The notes: generated from the sequence alone by a model not told the origin. 64,000 nt of DNA from JBMNTP01 sp050945795 (GCA_050945795.1 JBMNTP010000004.1:1-64000), one strand, 5' to 3'; shown: positions 33,960 to 42,343, counted from the first letter of the stretch. A program made the numbers and translations.

Positions 33960-34517
33960 CTATTTAAGTATTATTGCAAGGAATTCACAGTCTCTTCCGC
34001 CCAGCGCCTTCATAGAGTGCTTATAGGAAGCGTTGTAATATATCGAATCCCCTGGCGAAAGAACAAAAACATTTCCGCCTATATCTATTTTTAAAGTGCC
34101 GCTTATAACGTAATCAAACTCCTGACCCTCGTGATTGTCGTATACCCTAAATTCCTCGTCAGCATCATATTCCTTAACAACAAGGAACGGCTCCGCCCTC
34201 CTGTTTCTAAACGCGAAAGCCAGATGCTGGTATTTGTACTCTTTGTTCCTTTCAAATACAAGGCCCTCGCCCTTCCTTACCAGCGTAATATCCTTAAGTT
34301 TTGGCGTATCGCCGGTAAGTATATTTGTTATGTCGACTCCCAAGCGCTCACAGATTCTGTAAAGCTGGCTGAAAGTAAAATCATGCATGCCCTGCTCGTA
34401 TTCGAGGTATTCCGGCTCAGTAACGCCTACCACCTCAGCCATTTCGCCTGTTGAAACTTTGCATATGTCTCTCAACTCTGAAATTCTCTCTGCAATAAGC
34501 TTAATCTGATCGTTCAT
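33960..34517 (-). CDS. XRE-family regulator with cupin domain (module 2)
   Basis: This 185-residue paralogue of the protein at 16391-16945 has an HTH at residues ~8-65 (with VSTGEMAEVVGVTEPEYLEYEQGMHD). Its cupin domain spans residues ~110-184, with NHEGQEFDYVISGTLKI, SPGDSIYYNA and SYKHSMKALGG. The two proteins align over their full length, sharing ILTGDTPKL/LLTGSVPRL and ERNKEYKYQ/ERNPEYRYQ. The ATG has GAGGAGG upstream, immediately after the T-box terminator. It is co-transcribed with an acyl-CoA synthetase. The regulator is therefore itself made under tRNA-sensing control. Confidence 0.9.
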   Translation of the reverse strand: MNDQIKLIAERISELRDICKVSTGEMAEVVGVTEPEYLEYEQGMHDFTFSQLYRICERLGVDITNILTGDTPKLKDITLVRKGEGLVFERNKEYKYQHLAFAFRNRRAEPFLVVKEYDADEEFRVYDNHEGQEFDYVISGTLKIDIGGNVFVLSPGDSIYYNASYKHSMKALGGRDCEFLAIILK

Positions 34518-34524
34518 GACATTT

Positions 34525-34792
34525 CCTCCTCAAAATAAAATAAGCCGCGTCTCATTATGAGACGCGGCATTATCGCCACGCGGTACCACTCAAATTGACC
34601 ATACGGTCCACTCTACGGCTCTATCAAGCCTGCGCCTGTAACGGGGCTGGCCGTGGTTCGCCTACTTGTTTCGGCGACCTCGCTCCGGAGAGATACCCAC
34701 CGATTTTCGCAGCGCCGGTTTCCACCTTATCCGACTCTCTGTGTCTGCTTAGCTAAACGGCAGCGGCTCCTTCATAGCGTTTTTCTATATCT
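34525..34792 (-). promoter_or_regulatory. T-box leader (tRNA-sensing riboswitch), probably tRNA-Ile
   Basis: On the minus strand the leader shows the conserved T-box sequence GTGGTACCGCG (34579-34589) and the stem I motif CAGAGAG (34735-34741). The distal loop GGTGGAAACCGG lies at 34715-34726. The stem I base is GGAG/CTCC (34767-34770 with 34687-34690). A 10-bp terminator GCCGCGTCTC/GAGACGCGGC (34544-34568) precedes a T-rich run. The antiterminator bulge TGGT requires a tRNA ending ACCA (discriminator A). The specifier lies in GTATCT (34691-34696): ATC (Ile) fits best, with TAT (Tyr) and GTA (Val) as alternatives. The ribosome site of the XRE-cupin gene follows the terminator directly. Confidence 0.93.
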
Positions 34793-34798
34793 TTTTAA

Positions 34799-34827
34799 AG
34801 ATTACCACAGCTGCGCTCAAGTGTCAA
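34799..34827 (-). promoter_or_regulatory. Sigma-A promoter of the T-box operon
   Basis: A perfect TTGACA (34822-34827) and TAATCT (34799-34804) with a 17-bp spacer on the minus strand. It starts just after the stop codon of the upstream phosphatase gene and about 6-8 bp before the T-box leader. Confidence 0.85.
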
Positions 34828-34835
34828 TCAGCTTT

Positions 34836-35426
34836 TTATAAAACGCCGTCAAACATAATCATAGCGCGCTCCTTTTCTATAACAAGCCTTATAATCGAAG
34901 TGTTATCCACCATAAAGTTCCAATAATACTTAAACGGCAAATCAAGCAGATGCATTATTATAAACCTTATGCAGCCGCCATGCGCCACAACCGCCGCGTC
35001 CAGCCCTTTTTCGATTATACTGTCTATCGACGCGCCAACTCTTTTAAACATATTATCCGACGTTTCTCCGCCCGGCTGCGCGCAGTTATATTTACCGCTT
35101 ACCCAACCGGCATGCTGCTCGGCATATTGCTTTCTAACATCCTCAAATATCATGCCTTCCCAGTCGCCAAAGTCCAACTCACGCAGTCCCGGCATAAGCA
35201 CCGGCTCCATATTAAGCGCCTCGCAAAGCGGCTTAGCCGTTTGCACCGCGCGAATCATATCGCTTGAATAAACAGCCTTTATACGCTCAAGCGGCAATCT
35301 TTCTGGCAGCGTTAGCGCCTGCCGCTCTCCCCTTTCGGACAGAGGAACATCGAGCCTGCCGCAATACCTTCTTTCGGCATTGAGCACCGTCTCACCATGC
35401 CTTACCAAAAACAGTTCCAATTTCAT
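34836..35426 (-). CDS. Histidine phosphatase (phosphoglycerate-mutase / CobC-like)
   Basis: This 196-residue histidine phosphatase has the phospho-acceptor motif FLVRHGETVLNAERRYCGRLDVPLSERG and a second catalytic His in VVAHGGCIRF. Asp/Glu acid residues are in LRELDFGDWEG. The length and the R.D.PLS pattern fit the CobC/GpmB group. It lies next to a CobU-like gene, so it could be alpha-ribazole phosphatase. However, a terminator separates the two, no other cobalamin genes are nearby, and a general phosphatase is equally possible. The ATG has GGGGGAGGT upstream. Confidence 0.85.
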   Translation of the reverse strand: MKLELFLVRHGETVLNAERRYCGRLDVPLSERGERQALTLPERLPLERIKAVYSSDMIRAVQTAKPLCEALNMEPVLMPGLRELDFGDWEGMIFEDVRKQYAEQHAGWVSGKYNCAQPGGETSDNMFKRVGASIDSIIEKGLDAAVVAHGGCIRFIIMHLLDLPFKYYWNFMVDNTSIIRLVIEKERAMIMFDGVL

Positions 35427-35462
35427 ACCTCCCCCAAATATATTACAAGCTTACAAGGGCAA

Positions 35463-35486
35463 AAAAACAAGCCCTTAACGGGCTGA
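35463..35486 (-). terminator. Terminator after the CobU-like gene
   Basis: AGCCC-GTTAA-GGGCT followed by TGTTTTTTT on the minus strand, between the CobU-like gene and the phosphatase gene. Confidence 0.75.
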
Positions 35487-35537
35487 TATACCCTGCGCCA
35501 ATATGGCGCTATTAAAGCATCTTCCGGCAGCGCCGGA

Positions 35538-36047
35538 TTATTTAAGCTTCATTGTAAGCCCGCTTATCATAAAATAAGCCTCGTCTGCAAACTGAGTAAG
35601 TTTGCCGTTGGCTCTGCCCAGCAATTCCCTAAACATCTTCTCACCGGCGTCCGGCGGTTCCATGCCCATGCCGCATTCATTTGTAACAACAGCTACAACC
35701 GTATCGCTGGCGCAGGCGGCGGCTATAATAGCATCTATCTGCTCATCTACAAGTTTTGTGGCAGCCTCCGCCTGATTAAGCTCCGGCGCTTCCCAACTGC
35801 CGGTATCCCGCATAAGTCCGGCAACCATAGCTGTTACGCTGTCTATTATAAAAAAGCTGCGCCTGTTAAACATTATAATAGCACCGAGCCCGCTATGCGC
35901 GTCGTATACAGCGAACTGGCTCTCCGCCTTATCATTAGCTTCTCCGGTATTTATAACCGCCACATCGTCATATTGCGCGGCAAGGTTATGCGCGAACATA
36001 GATTTGCCGCTTTTGGCACCACCTGTAATAAAAATCAGCTTGCCCAT
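35538..36047 (-). CDS. CobU-like adenosylcobinamide kinase, degenerate active site
   Basis: This 169-residue protein aligns end to end with CobU. It has the P-loop FITGGAKSGKS, VINTGEANDK, VVAVVTNECGMGMEP and FRELLGRANGKLTQFADEAYFMISG. CobU phosphorylates adenosylcobinamide and transfers GMP to it. Here the segment that normally reads RIxxHHxxRPxxWxTxE is replaced by QFAVYDAHSGLGA. The His that carries the guanylyl group aligns with Tyr, and the RP..W part is deleted. The kinase half may be intact while guanylylation looks lost, or the protein has a new role. No other cobalamin genes are in the window apart from the possible CobC next door. Confidence 0.75.
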   Translation of the reverse strand: MGKLIFITGGAKSGKSMFAHNLAAQYDDVAVINTGEANDKAESQFAVYDAHSGLGAIIMFNRRSFFIIDSVTAMVAGLMRDTGSWEAPELNQAEAATKLVDEQIDAIIAAACASDTVVAVVTNECGMGMEPPDAGEKMFRELLGRANGKLTQFADEAYFMISGLTMKLK

Positions 36048-36112
36048 AATCCGCGCCCCCTTTTAGCTTTTCATAATAATATTATCATGCCCCGGCTCTA
36101 TGTGTACAGCGT

Positions 36113-37120
36113 TCAGAATAAATCCATGCCAAAGTTTGTAACCGGCGGCAGCAGCTTAGCATATTCGTCGCCCCTTTGATACAGCCGGCACGTTGGCACG
36201 CCCATTATATATTCTAAAAGCTCGGCCTCACTGCATTGCTCTTTTGCCTCATCGCATTTTTCAAAACGCAATACTCCGCCCTCCGACCACAGCCTTACGC
36301 CGCCCGCCGGCAACCTAAGCCTTACATCGCCTTTTCCGGCGTTTAAGCCATTCGCGAGCTTTGATAAATCGACAGGCAGCGTCATGTGCAGCTGTCCCGA
36401 TTGCGACGGCAGCCTGTGCTTTACGCCCGGCGCGTACGCCGCCAAAGCGCCGCTCGCCGCGCTGTTTTCAAAGCAAAAGTCATACGCTTCAAGCGGCTTA
36501 GTTGTAAAGAGCATATATCCTCTCACTTCGCCGTTCTCCATATAAACGGCGCCGGAATGCCCCTCCGCCTCATAGTCCGCCCGCTTACAGCGCCATTCGT
36601 ATTCGCCGCGCAGCGTGTACCCTGAATATCCCGCCATATAGCGATGATAGCATCTGTTCATACCCGGCAAATGCTTTTGCCAATCAAGCTGCTCTGCAAT
36701 ACCTTGCCCCGCCTGCGGCTCATACCACTTAAATCCGGCGGTAATTGTCCAACCATACTTTTCATAGAAAGCCGGCTCCACCGCCGAATGCAGCATGGCT
36801 ATATGCGAGCCGCATCCCTTTATTACAGCCGGAGCCTTTTTTAAAAAGACTCCCGCAAGCCCCCGCCCGCGATATTCGGGCAGCGTGGCTAAGGCTGTTA
36901 AAAACCGGCAGGGTATCGAGCGGCCGCGCACCGATACATTATACGGCACAAGATAGCCCGCCGCCGCTAAAACTCCGCCGTCTATAACGCCAAGAGCATA
37001 GCTTTTATCGAATCGGTTTGAAAACCAACTGTCAATAAAAGCATCGCTGTCGCCAAAGCATACCTTCCATATGCGCTTTAGCTCGCCGACATGCTCCCTT
37101 TCAAGTTTCAATGTTTCCAT
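36113..37120 (-). CDS. GNAT-family N-acetyltransferase (Eis-like)
   Basis: This 335-residue protein has an N-terminal GNAT domain with the acetyl-CoA loop ATLPEYRGRGLAGVFLKKA and HSAVEPAFYEKYGW. A longer C-terminal region resembles the second GNAT-like and SCP2-like parts of Eis enzymes. The start was set at ATG 37120, overlapping the stop of the upstream DUF2156 gene as TGATG, so translation is coupled. It probably acetylates an amine on a small molecule or peptide; the substrate is unknown. The pair with DUF2156 suggests work on lipids or peptides using related GNAT folds. Confidence 0.84.
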   Translation of the reverse strand: METLKLEREHVGELKRIWKVCFGDSDAFIDSWFSNRFDKSYALGVIDGGVLAAAGYLVPYNVSVRGRSIPCRFLTALATLPEYRGRGLAGVFLKKAPAVIKGCGSHIAMLHSAVEPAFYEKYGWTITAGFKWYEPQAGQGIAEQLDWQKHLPGMNRCYHRYMAGYSGYTLRGEYEWRCKRADYEAEGHSGAVYMENGEVRGYMLFTTKPLEAYDFCFENSAASGALAAYAPGVKHRLPSQSGQLHMTLPVDLSKLANGLNAGKGDVRLRLPAGGVRLWSEGGVLRFEKCDEAKEQCSEAELLEYIMGVPTCRLYQRGDEYAKLLPPVTNFGMDLF

Positions 37121-38004
37121 CACAGTTTAGTCCTGTATTTTTTTACAAACCTCACCGGATAATACGACATCTTAGCCTTTCTAAGCCCGTCGATGCCCAT
37201 ATCCTCCTCCCTGTTGACAAACTCAACATCAGGGAATTCATTGTTTAAAAATTCATAATTAATAAGCGGATACAGCCCCCTCATATTGGGGTTTGCCTTT
37301 TCTATATGTATAAGCGCCATGTCCTTGCGCTTGCGCTCGCCCATTGTAAACGCCTCAATGCAGCTATTCACCCGTATTCCGGCGGCGATAAGCCCCAGCT
37401 CGTCCATGTTTTTAAAAGCGTCCTCTACAGATAGCCGCTCGGTATCGATGGTATTAAGCCTTTCCGGATCTCTTTCTCTTATCCATCTGTCATAAAGCGC
37501 AAGGCACTCTGCCGCATCATCATTCGTTAGCCTTACATATTCATAATCATAAAACGATGTGAAATTCGCTATATGATTTCTTTTTGAATGGAATTTTCTG
37601 CCCGCCAGTGTCCTTAACGCTTCGCCCTCATATATATATTCAAAATTGGCTCTATTTTCGGAAAAATCAAACCGGCCGGGACATTCCTTTTCAAGCTGCC
37701 GCCTCTGATCCTCGCAGCAATGCAATGTAACGTTCATGCCCCTCTGCCTGACATACTTTTCAAGCTTGCAAACCGCCTCACAAAGCGATCCGCCCGGCCT
37801 CGGCACAGGCGCAAACGCCAAATCCCTGCGCCGGAACTTTAAAAGAAAATAGAGCGCGTCACCGTCATCGCACATTTGTATTTTCCAAAAATGCCGCCAT
37901 ATATACAAATTAGCAAATGAAGACTCGGAGCATTCGTGCTCCGCCGGCCTAACCACGCTGTCAAAAAGCTGCTTGTCCTTAAGCTCTATGGGCTTAAACT
38001 TCAT
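37120..38004 (-). CDS. DUF2156 protein (MprF C-terminal-like aminoacyl/acyl transferase fold)
   Basis: This 294-residue protein of the DUF2156 family is related to the soluble domain of MprF lysyl-phosphatidylglycerol synthase. Two GNAT-like folds are expected, marked here by RKFHSKRNHIANF and LIHIEKANPNMRGLYPLINYEFL. A further segment reads NREEDMGIDGLRKAKMSYYPVRFVKKY. There are no membrane helices, unlike full MprF. The start was placed at ATG 38004 after GGAGAG; the longer frame overlaps the bioY promoter. Stand-alone DUF2156 proteins are common in Clostridia and may transfer an amino acid or acyl group. The exact reaction is unknown. Confidence 0.85.
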   Translation of the reverse strand: MKFKPIELKDKQLFDSVVRPAEHECSESSFANLYIWRHFWKIQMCDDGDALYFLLKFRRRDLAFAPVPRPGGSLCEAVCKLEKYVRQRGMNVTLHCCEDQRRQLEKECPGRFDFSENRANFEYIYEGEALRTLAGRKFHSKRNHIANFTSFYDYEYVRLTNDDAAECLALYDRWIRERDPERLNTIDTERLSVEDAFKNMDELGLIAAGIRVNSCIEAFTMGERKRKDMALIHIEKANPNMRGLYPLINYEFLNNEFPDVEFVNREEDMGIDGLRKAKMSYYPVRFVKKYRTKL

Positions 38005-38067
38005 ACCATCATTCACTCTCCTTAATGTATACATTTTAAGTGGTATTTGTTTTTTTTTCAACCGCTC

Positions 38068-38096
38068 TTGCAGTATTGTCTAAATGGCATTATAAT
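38068..38096 (+). promoter_or_regulatory. Sigma-A promoter of bioY
   Basis: TTGCAG (38068-38073) and a perfect TATAAT (38091-38096) with a 17-bp spacer. Confidence 0.85.
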
Positions 38097-38099
38097 CTC

Positions 38100-38130
38100 T
38101 GTAAACCTAATTCAACAGAAAGGGTTGACA
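38100..38130 (+). promoter_or_regulatory. BirA operator upstream of bioY
   Basis: TGTAAACC (38100-38107) and GGTTGACA (38123-38130) form an inverted repeat with a 15-bp spacer and one mismatch. This matches the known bacterial BirA (biotin repressor) operator layout. It covers the transcription start just after the -10 element, so biotinyl-AMP-bound BirA should repress bioY. Confidence 0.88.
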
Positions 38131-38132
38131 CG

Positions 38133-38684
38133 ATGAGAAATGCAACCATTCACCCTTCCCGCATAATACTGCCGGCTCTGTTCGCCGCACTAACAATGGC
38201 CGGTGCGTTTATACGCATACCCATACCCGGCTACCCCGTACCGCTAACGCTGCAAACATTCTTTGTAATACTCGCCGGCCTTATGCTCACTCCGGGTGCC
38301 GCCGCTGCCTCTCAAGCCGCTTATGTCGTGCTGGGGCTTATAGGCGTGCCGGTTTTTACTGCAGGGGGCGGCCCCGGATATATACTAAACCCGTCTTTCG
38401 GCTTTCTATTAGGCTTTGTAGCGGCTGCGCCCTTAATATCGTGGCTTTATAGGCGAATATCCTCAAAGGGAAAAGCCGCGGCTATAGCCTGCGCCGCCGG
38501 AGCCGCCGCGATATATGTTTTTGGCATGTCTCATATGGCACTACTTGGCCTCGCGGCAGGCGGCAAGTTTTGGCCGTTGCTCGTTTCATCCTGCCTGCTT
38601 TTCCTGCCACTTGACATAGCGAAATCTATTGCCGCTTCAGTGGTATCTATAAGCGTTGAGAAACGGCTGCGTAATAACGTCTGA
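38133..38684 (+). CDS. bioY: Biotin transporter, ECF S-component BioY
   Basis: This 183-residue integral membrane protein has about six helices. Its BioY family motifs are ALFAALTMAGAFIRIPIPGYPVPLTLQTFFVILAGLMLTP and GGGPGYILNPSFGFLLGF. BioY captures biotin and works with the shared ECF energising module (EcfA, EcfA', EcfT), which is not in this window. The start was set at ATG 38133 with AAAGGG upstream. A longer in-frame ATG at 38040 lies before the promoter and is excluded. Expression is predicted to respond to biotin through the BirA operator at 38100-38130. Confidence 0.94.
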   Translation: MRNATIHPSRIILPALFAALTMAGAFIRIPIPGYPVPLTLQTFFVILAGLMLTPGAAAASQAAYVVLGLIGVPVFTAGGGPGYILNPSFGFLLGFVAAAPLISWLYRRISSKGKAAAIACAAGAAAIYVFGMSHMALLGLAAGGKFWPLLVSSCLLFLPLDIAKSIAASVVSISVEKRLRNNV

Positions 38685-38712
38685 CAAATACGGAAAATAC
38701 GCAAAATGCGCA

Positions 38713-39984
38713 CTATTCTCTAAGCCCCGTCACAAGTATGCCCCGGTTTTCCTCATAAATCTCTGGGAATTGCGATATAGGCAGCGGATTTACTCCCTGC
38801 CCCGCCTCTATTGTATAGCCGGGCATATTAAACTCTTGTATAAACCAGTCTTTATATCCCGCGTAGCTTGAGTATACATCGGGTATCGCCAGAGAGTATC
38901 CGCTCACCCTTTCAAACTCACGGCCTATCCTCCCGGCGTCCGGCGGGTCATAATCCATAAACGTCCAGAATATAACACCCCCCTGTGTGTGATACGCTAA
39001 TACCAGTCTAAAATTATGCATACGCGTGAACGCCGCCGCAGCTCTTGATTCCGGCTCCGACAGCGGATAAGGTCCCACATAATCGCGCGGCCCCGGCCGC
39101 GTAAAACCCTGAGCGAACTTTTCCTCTCTCGCGAGCTCCCATTCGGCGGGATAATTGACATTAATATCTACTCCGCGAATGTTGGCCTTCCAGCCCGACG
39201 GGAACGGTATACTGTCGCCTCTTATGGCGTACGCCGAGTTATAAGCCGCCGTTCCCGGCTTAATCTGCCCCGTAACAAGGTCAACGCCGTCCGGATTTAT
39301 CATAGGCGCAATGTAAAGTGTACGGCTGTCATAAAGCGTAGCTGCGGGAATTCCGTTTATGGCTCCGCCTGTGGCGTACGCTCTCGCGTAATCCTCTAAA
39401 AACTTGATAACTACCGGCGTTGTTATCCATTCGTTAGCATGGTGAGAAGCGTTATAAAACACCTCCGTTTGCCCCCTGCCTATCTTTAAAAGGTATATAT
39501 CCTTGCCAAGCACGCTGCTACCTATGCTCGATACCTCAATAAACGGATACCTGCGCTCTAAAGCGTCTATATTAAGCCTTAGCATATCCGAGCTGTAGCT
39601 TATATCGGTAAATACAATGCTGTCTGAAAACGGCACTATAACGCTCTGCCCCGGATATATAAGCTCGGCGTTTATGCCGGGATTCGCCGCCACAATTGCA
39701 GATACAGTAACGCCGTAGCTTCTCGCTATGCGATAAAGCGTATCGCCCGAGCGCACAATATGAACGGCATATCCGTTTATCATAGGCATAAGCGCAGCCC
39801 ATGTTAAAGGCCCGGCTATGCCGTCCGGCGAAAGTCCCGCCCCGCGCTGATAAGCTATAAGCGCCGCCTCGGTTTGAGGGCCGAATATGCCGTCGATAGC
39901 GCCGTCGTAATACCCAAGCCTTTGTAGCGTCCTTTGCAGCAGTTCGGTGTAAGGCCCTATCGAGCCCCTCCTCAATACCTCCAT
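38713..39984 (-). CDS. Gamma-D-glutamyl-diaminopimelate endopeptidase (M14, PG-binding + LysM)
   Basis: This 423-residue peptidoglycan peptidase has a PG_binding_1 domain at residues ~5-70 (LQRTLQRLGYYDGAIDGIFG). A LysM domain follows at residues ~75-120 (HIVRSGDTLYRIARSYGVTVSAI...NP), and then an M14 zinc carboxypeptidase domain. Zinc ligands appear in ASHHANEW (HxxE) and a His in AYHTQGG, and the catalytic Glu is in TIEAGQG. It lacks a signal peptide, like endopeptidase I of Lysinibacillus sphaericus, which acts in the sporangium. It would cut stem peptides during sporulation or wall turnover. It converges on bioY and has its own promoter region shared with fhs. Confidence 0.92.
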   Translation of the reverse strand: MEVLRRGSIGPYTELLQRTLQRLGYYDGAIDGIFGPQTEAALIAYQRGAGLSPDGIAGPLTWAALMPMINGYAVHIVRSGDTLYRIARSYGVTVSAIVAANPGINAELIYPGQSVIVPFSDSIVFTDISYSSDMLRLNIDALERRYPFIEVSSIGSSVLGKDIYLLKIGRGQTEVFYNASHHANEWITTPVVIKFLEDYARAYATGGAINGIPAATLYDSRTLYIAPMINPDGVDLVTGQIKPGTAAYNSAYAIRGDSIPFPSGWKANIRGVDINVNYPAEWELAREEKFAQGFTRPGPRDYVGPYPLSEPESRAAAAFTRMHNFRLVLAYHTQGGVIFWTFMDYDPPDAGRIGREFERVSGYSLAIPDVYSSYAGYKDWFIQEFNMPGYTIEAGQGVNPLPISQFPEIYEENRGILVTGLRE

Positions 39985-40095
39985 TTGACCGCCTCCCGTT
40001 ATATGCTAAGGCATATCCGCCCGCCGTCCATTATATGCCCAAATAGGCCGGCCAGTGATAGCCGGGGGCAAACGGAGGCCGTGTTAAATAATTCT

Positions 40096-40125
40096 TTGCC
40101 AAAACGCCGCTTTTAATAATATAAT
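40096..40125 (+). promoter_or_regulatory. Promoter of fhs
   Basis: TTGCCA (40096-40101) and a perfect TATAAT (40120-40125) with an 18-bp spacer, ~60 bp before the fhs start codon. Confidence 0.65.
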
Positions 40126-40183
40126 AGTATCTGATATTTACGGCGATAAGCCGCCTTTTAATAATTCATCGGAGGTAAACTTC

Positions 40184-41863
40184 ATGAGCAACCGGAGCGA
40201 CATCGAAATAGCGCGACAGGCTAAGCCGTTGCCTATTCGTGATATTGCAGCGCGCATCGGCATACCGACCGCCGCCATAGAGCTATACGGCGAATATAAA
40301 GCTAAAATAAACATATTCAACTCCGACTTTCCTAAGGCCGAGAAATGCGGCAAGCTGGTGCTTGTAACCGCCATAACTCCAACACCGGCGGGCGAAGGCA
40401 AAACCACCACCACCGTCGGCTTGGGCGACGCGCTGACCCGCCTTGGCAAAAAGGCTGTTATAGCGCTTAGAGAGCCGTCGCTAGGGCCGGTTTTCGGCAT
40501 GAAAGGCGGAGCGGCGGGCGGAGGGTATGCGCAGGTAATACCCATGGAGGATATAAATCTTCATTTCACCGGCGACATACACGCCATAGGCTCGGCTAAC
40601 AATCTTTTAGCGGCGCTGCTGGACAACCATATACATCAGGGCAACAGCCTTGATATAGACACTCGCCGCATAACATGGCGGCGCTGCCTCGATATAAACG
40701 ACAGACAGTTGCGCTTTATAACCGACGGCCTAGGCGGGCGTGTAAACGGCGTGCCGCGCGAGGATGGCTTCGATATAACCGTAGCCTCCGAGATAATGGC
40801 GGTGCTGTGCCTTTCAAGCGGCCTTTCGGATATGAAAAAAAGGCTGTCAAGAATAATAGTGGCATACAGCCGCTGCGGCAATCCAGTAACCGCCGGCGAT
40901 CTAAAAGCAGAGGGCGCACTTACCGCCTTGCTTAAAGATGCCATAAAGCCAAATCTTGTACAAACGCTTGAAAATACTCCCGCCCTTATACACGGCGGCC
41001 CCTTCGCCAACATAGCGCACGGCTGCAACAGCCTATCCGCCACGACAACAGCGCTTTCTCTTGGCGATTATACAGTTACAGAGGCCGGCTTTGGCGCCGA
41101 TCTTGGCGCCGAGAAGTTCCTTGATATAAAATGCCGCTCCGGCTCTATATGGCCGGACGCCGCCGTCATAGTCGCTACGGCGCGGGCACTCAAGCATCAC
41201 GGCGGTTGCCCCAAAGAGATTTTGCAGCACGAGGATATCCCCGCGCTTAAAGACGGGCTATCCAATCTTAAAAAGCATATAGAAACGATATCCGGTCTTT
41301 ACCGGTTGCCAACAGTAGTAGCTATAAACAAATTCCCAACAGACACAGCAGCAGAGCTGCAAGAAATCATAAGCTTTTGCGAGTCTATAGGCGTTAAGGC
41401 CGCGGTAACTGACGCTTGGGCAAAAGGCGGAGCCGGAGCCGAGGATCTCGCCCGCTTGGTTATAGAAGCGGCAGATACCTCTTTAGGCGAACCGAACTAT
41501 GCATACGAGCTTGACATTTCTCCCGCCGATAAGATTGACCAGATAGCGCGCAGGGTATATGGTGCCGACGGTGCCGACATACTACCCGCCGCCGCTTTAG
41601 AGCTTGAGCGCATATCCGAGATGGGGCTGTCAAATCTACCTATATGCATAGCCAAAACGCAATACTCCTTCTCCGATGATCCTCTTAAAAAGGGCAGCCC
41701 TTCCGGTTTTCGCATAACGGTGCGCGGCATACGCCTTTCAGCCGGAGCCGGCTTTATAGTCGCCCTTACCGGTGACATTATGACCATGCCCGGCCTGCCG
41801 AGGATACCCGCCGCCGAGTCAATAGATGTTGACGACGAAGGCAATATGTCCGGCCTTTTTTAG
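40184..41863 (+). CDS. fhs: Formate-tetrahydrofolate ligase
   Basis: This 559-residue enzyme makes 10-formyl-tetrahydrofolate from formate, THF and ATP. It supplies one-carbon units for purines and, in acetogens, for the methyl branch of the Wood-Ljungdahl pathway. Motifs include the P-loop [51 protein letters not shown] and [11 protein letters not shown]. The C-terminus includes [12 protein letters not shown]. The length is normal. The ATG follows CGGAGGT. No folD, metF or CODH genes are adjacent in the window, so acetogenesis cannot be claimed from this gene alone. Confidence 0.97.
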   Translation: MSNRSDIEIARQAKPLPIRDIAARIGIPTAAIELYGEYKAKINIFNSDFPKAEKCGKLVLVTAITPTPAGEGKTTTTVGLGDALTRLGKKAVIALREPSLGPVFGMKGGAAGGGYAQVIPMEDINLHFTGDIHAIGSANNLLAALLDNHIHQGNSLDIDTRRITWRRCLDINDRQLRFITDGLGGRVNGVPREDGFDITVASEIMAVLCLSSGLSDMKKRLSRIIVAYSRCGNPVTAGDLKAEGALTALLKDAIKPNLVQTLENTPALIHGGPFANIAHGCNSLSATTTALSLGDYTVTEAGFGADLGAEKFLDIKCRSGSIWPDAAVIVATARALKHHGGCPKEILQHEDIPALKDGLSNLKKHIETISGLYRLPTVVAINKFPTDTAAELQEIISFCESIGVKAAVTDAWAKGGAGAEDLARLVIEAADTSLGEPNYAYELDISPADKIDQIARRVYGADGADILPAAALELERISEMGLSNLPICIAKTQYSFSDDPLKKGSPSGFRITVRGIRLSAGAGFIVALTGDIMTMPGLPRIPAAESIDVDDEGNMSGLF

Positions 41864-41902
41864 CCGGCAGACGGGGGAACGAGAAGGGACGTTGGAGGCT
41901 CT

Positions 41903-42190
41903 AAAGGAACGTTGGAGGCTCCGCCTCCAAACCTCCGCTTAAGGAACCAGTCCCTTAAGGATCCCATCGCAAAAGTATTTTTATAGGGGCGCATGCGTGT
42001 AGCCTTGACTAAAGGAACGATGGAGGCCCTGCCTCCAAACCTCCGCTCAAGGGACCAGTCCCTTAAGAATCCCATCGCAAAAGTATTTTTATAGGGGCGC
42101 ATGCGTGTAGCCTTGACTAAAGGAACGTCGGAGGCCCTGCCTCCAAACCTCCGCTCAAGGGACCAGTCCCTTAAGAATCCCGACGTAGAA
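41903..42190 (+). repeat. Palindrome-rich 108-bp tandem repeat, about 2.7 copies
   Basis: Three units start at 41903, 42011 and 42119, exactly 108 bp apart, and are ~95% alike; the third is cut short. Each holds two palindromes, a GGAGGC-GCCTCC hairpin and CTTAAGGG-CCCTTAAG, and then ATAGGGGCGCATGCGTGTAG. The period equals 36 codons, so an open frame on the minus strand survives (41860-42102), but there is no ribosome site and a non-coding element is more likely. A diverged copy lies at 29680-29765. The gap (41864-42387) also holds terminators but no gene. Confidence 0.9.
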
Positions 42191-42217
42191 GTATCTTTAT
42201 ATTATTTTTAACAGATT

Positions 42218-42243
42218 AAATGCCGCCTTCTGGCGGCATTTTC
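42218..42243 (+). terminator. Terminator distal to fhs
   Basis: AAATGCCGCC-TTCT-GGCGGCATTT: a perfect 10-bp stem followed by a short T-run, beyond the repeat array. Confidence 0.8.
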
Positions 42244-42320
42244 TATTATAGTCATTTTGTATTATGGTCATTTTGTGTTCCAGCGATTTTATAATTTTGT
42301 AATAAGGCTTTAATAGAATC

Positions 42321-42343
42321 AGGCCCGCGTAATGCGAGCCTGA
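42321..42343 (-). terminator. Hairpin after tuf
   Basis: On the minus strand CAGGCTCGC-ATTAC-GCGGGCCTG forms a 9-bp stem (one G-U) 45 bp after the tuf stop. The downstream ATTCTATT is only weakly T-rich. Confidence 0.55.

Noticed and set aside
40184..41863. Evidence for acetogenesis (Wood-Ljungdahl operon)
   Set aside because: Only fhs is present; folD, metF/metV, acs and CODH genes are not adjacent, and fhs also serves purine synthesis.
41860..42102. 80-codon minus-strand frame with an internal 36-residue repeat
   Set aside because: It stays open only because the 108-bp DNA repeat is a multiple of three; there is no ribosome site, and palindromes explain the conservation.
41903..42190. CRISPR-like array
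   Set aside because: The units are 108-bp contiguous tandem copies without unique spacers, and no cas genes are present.
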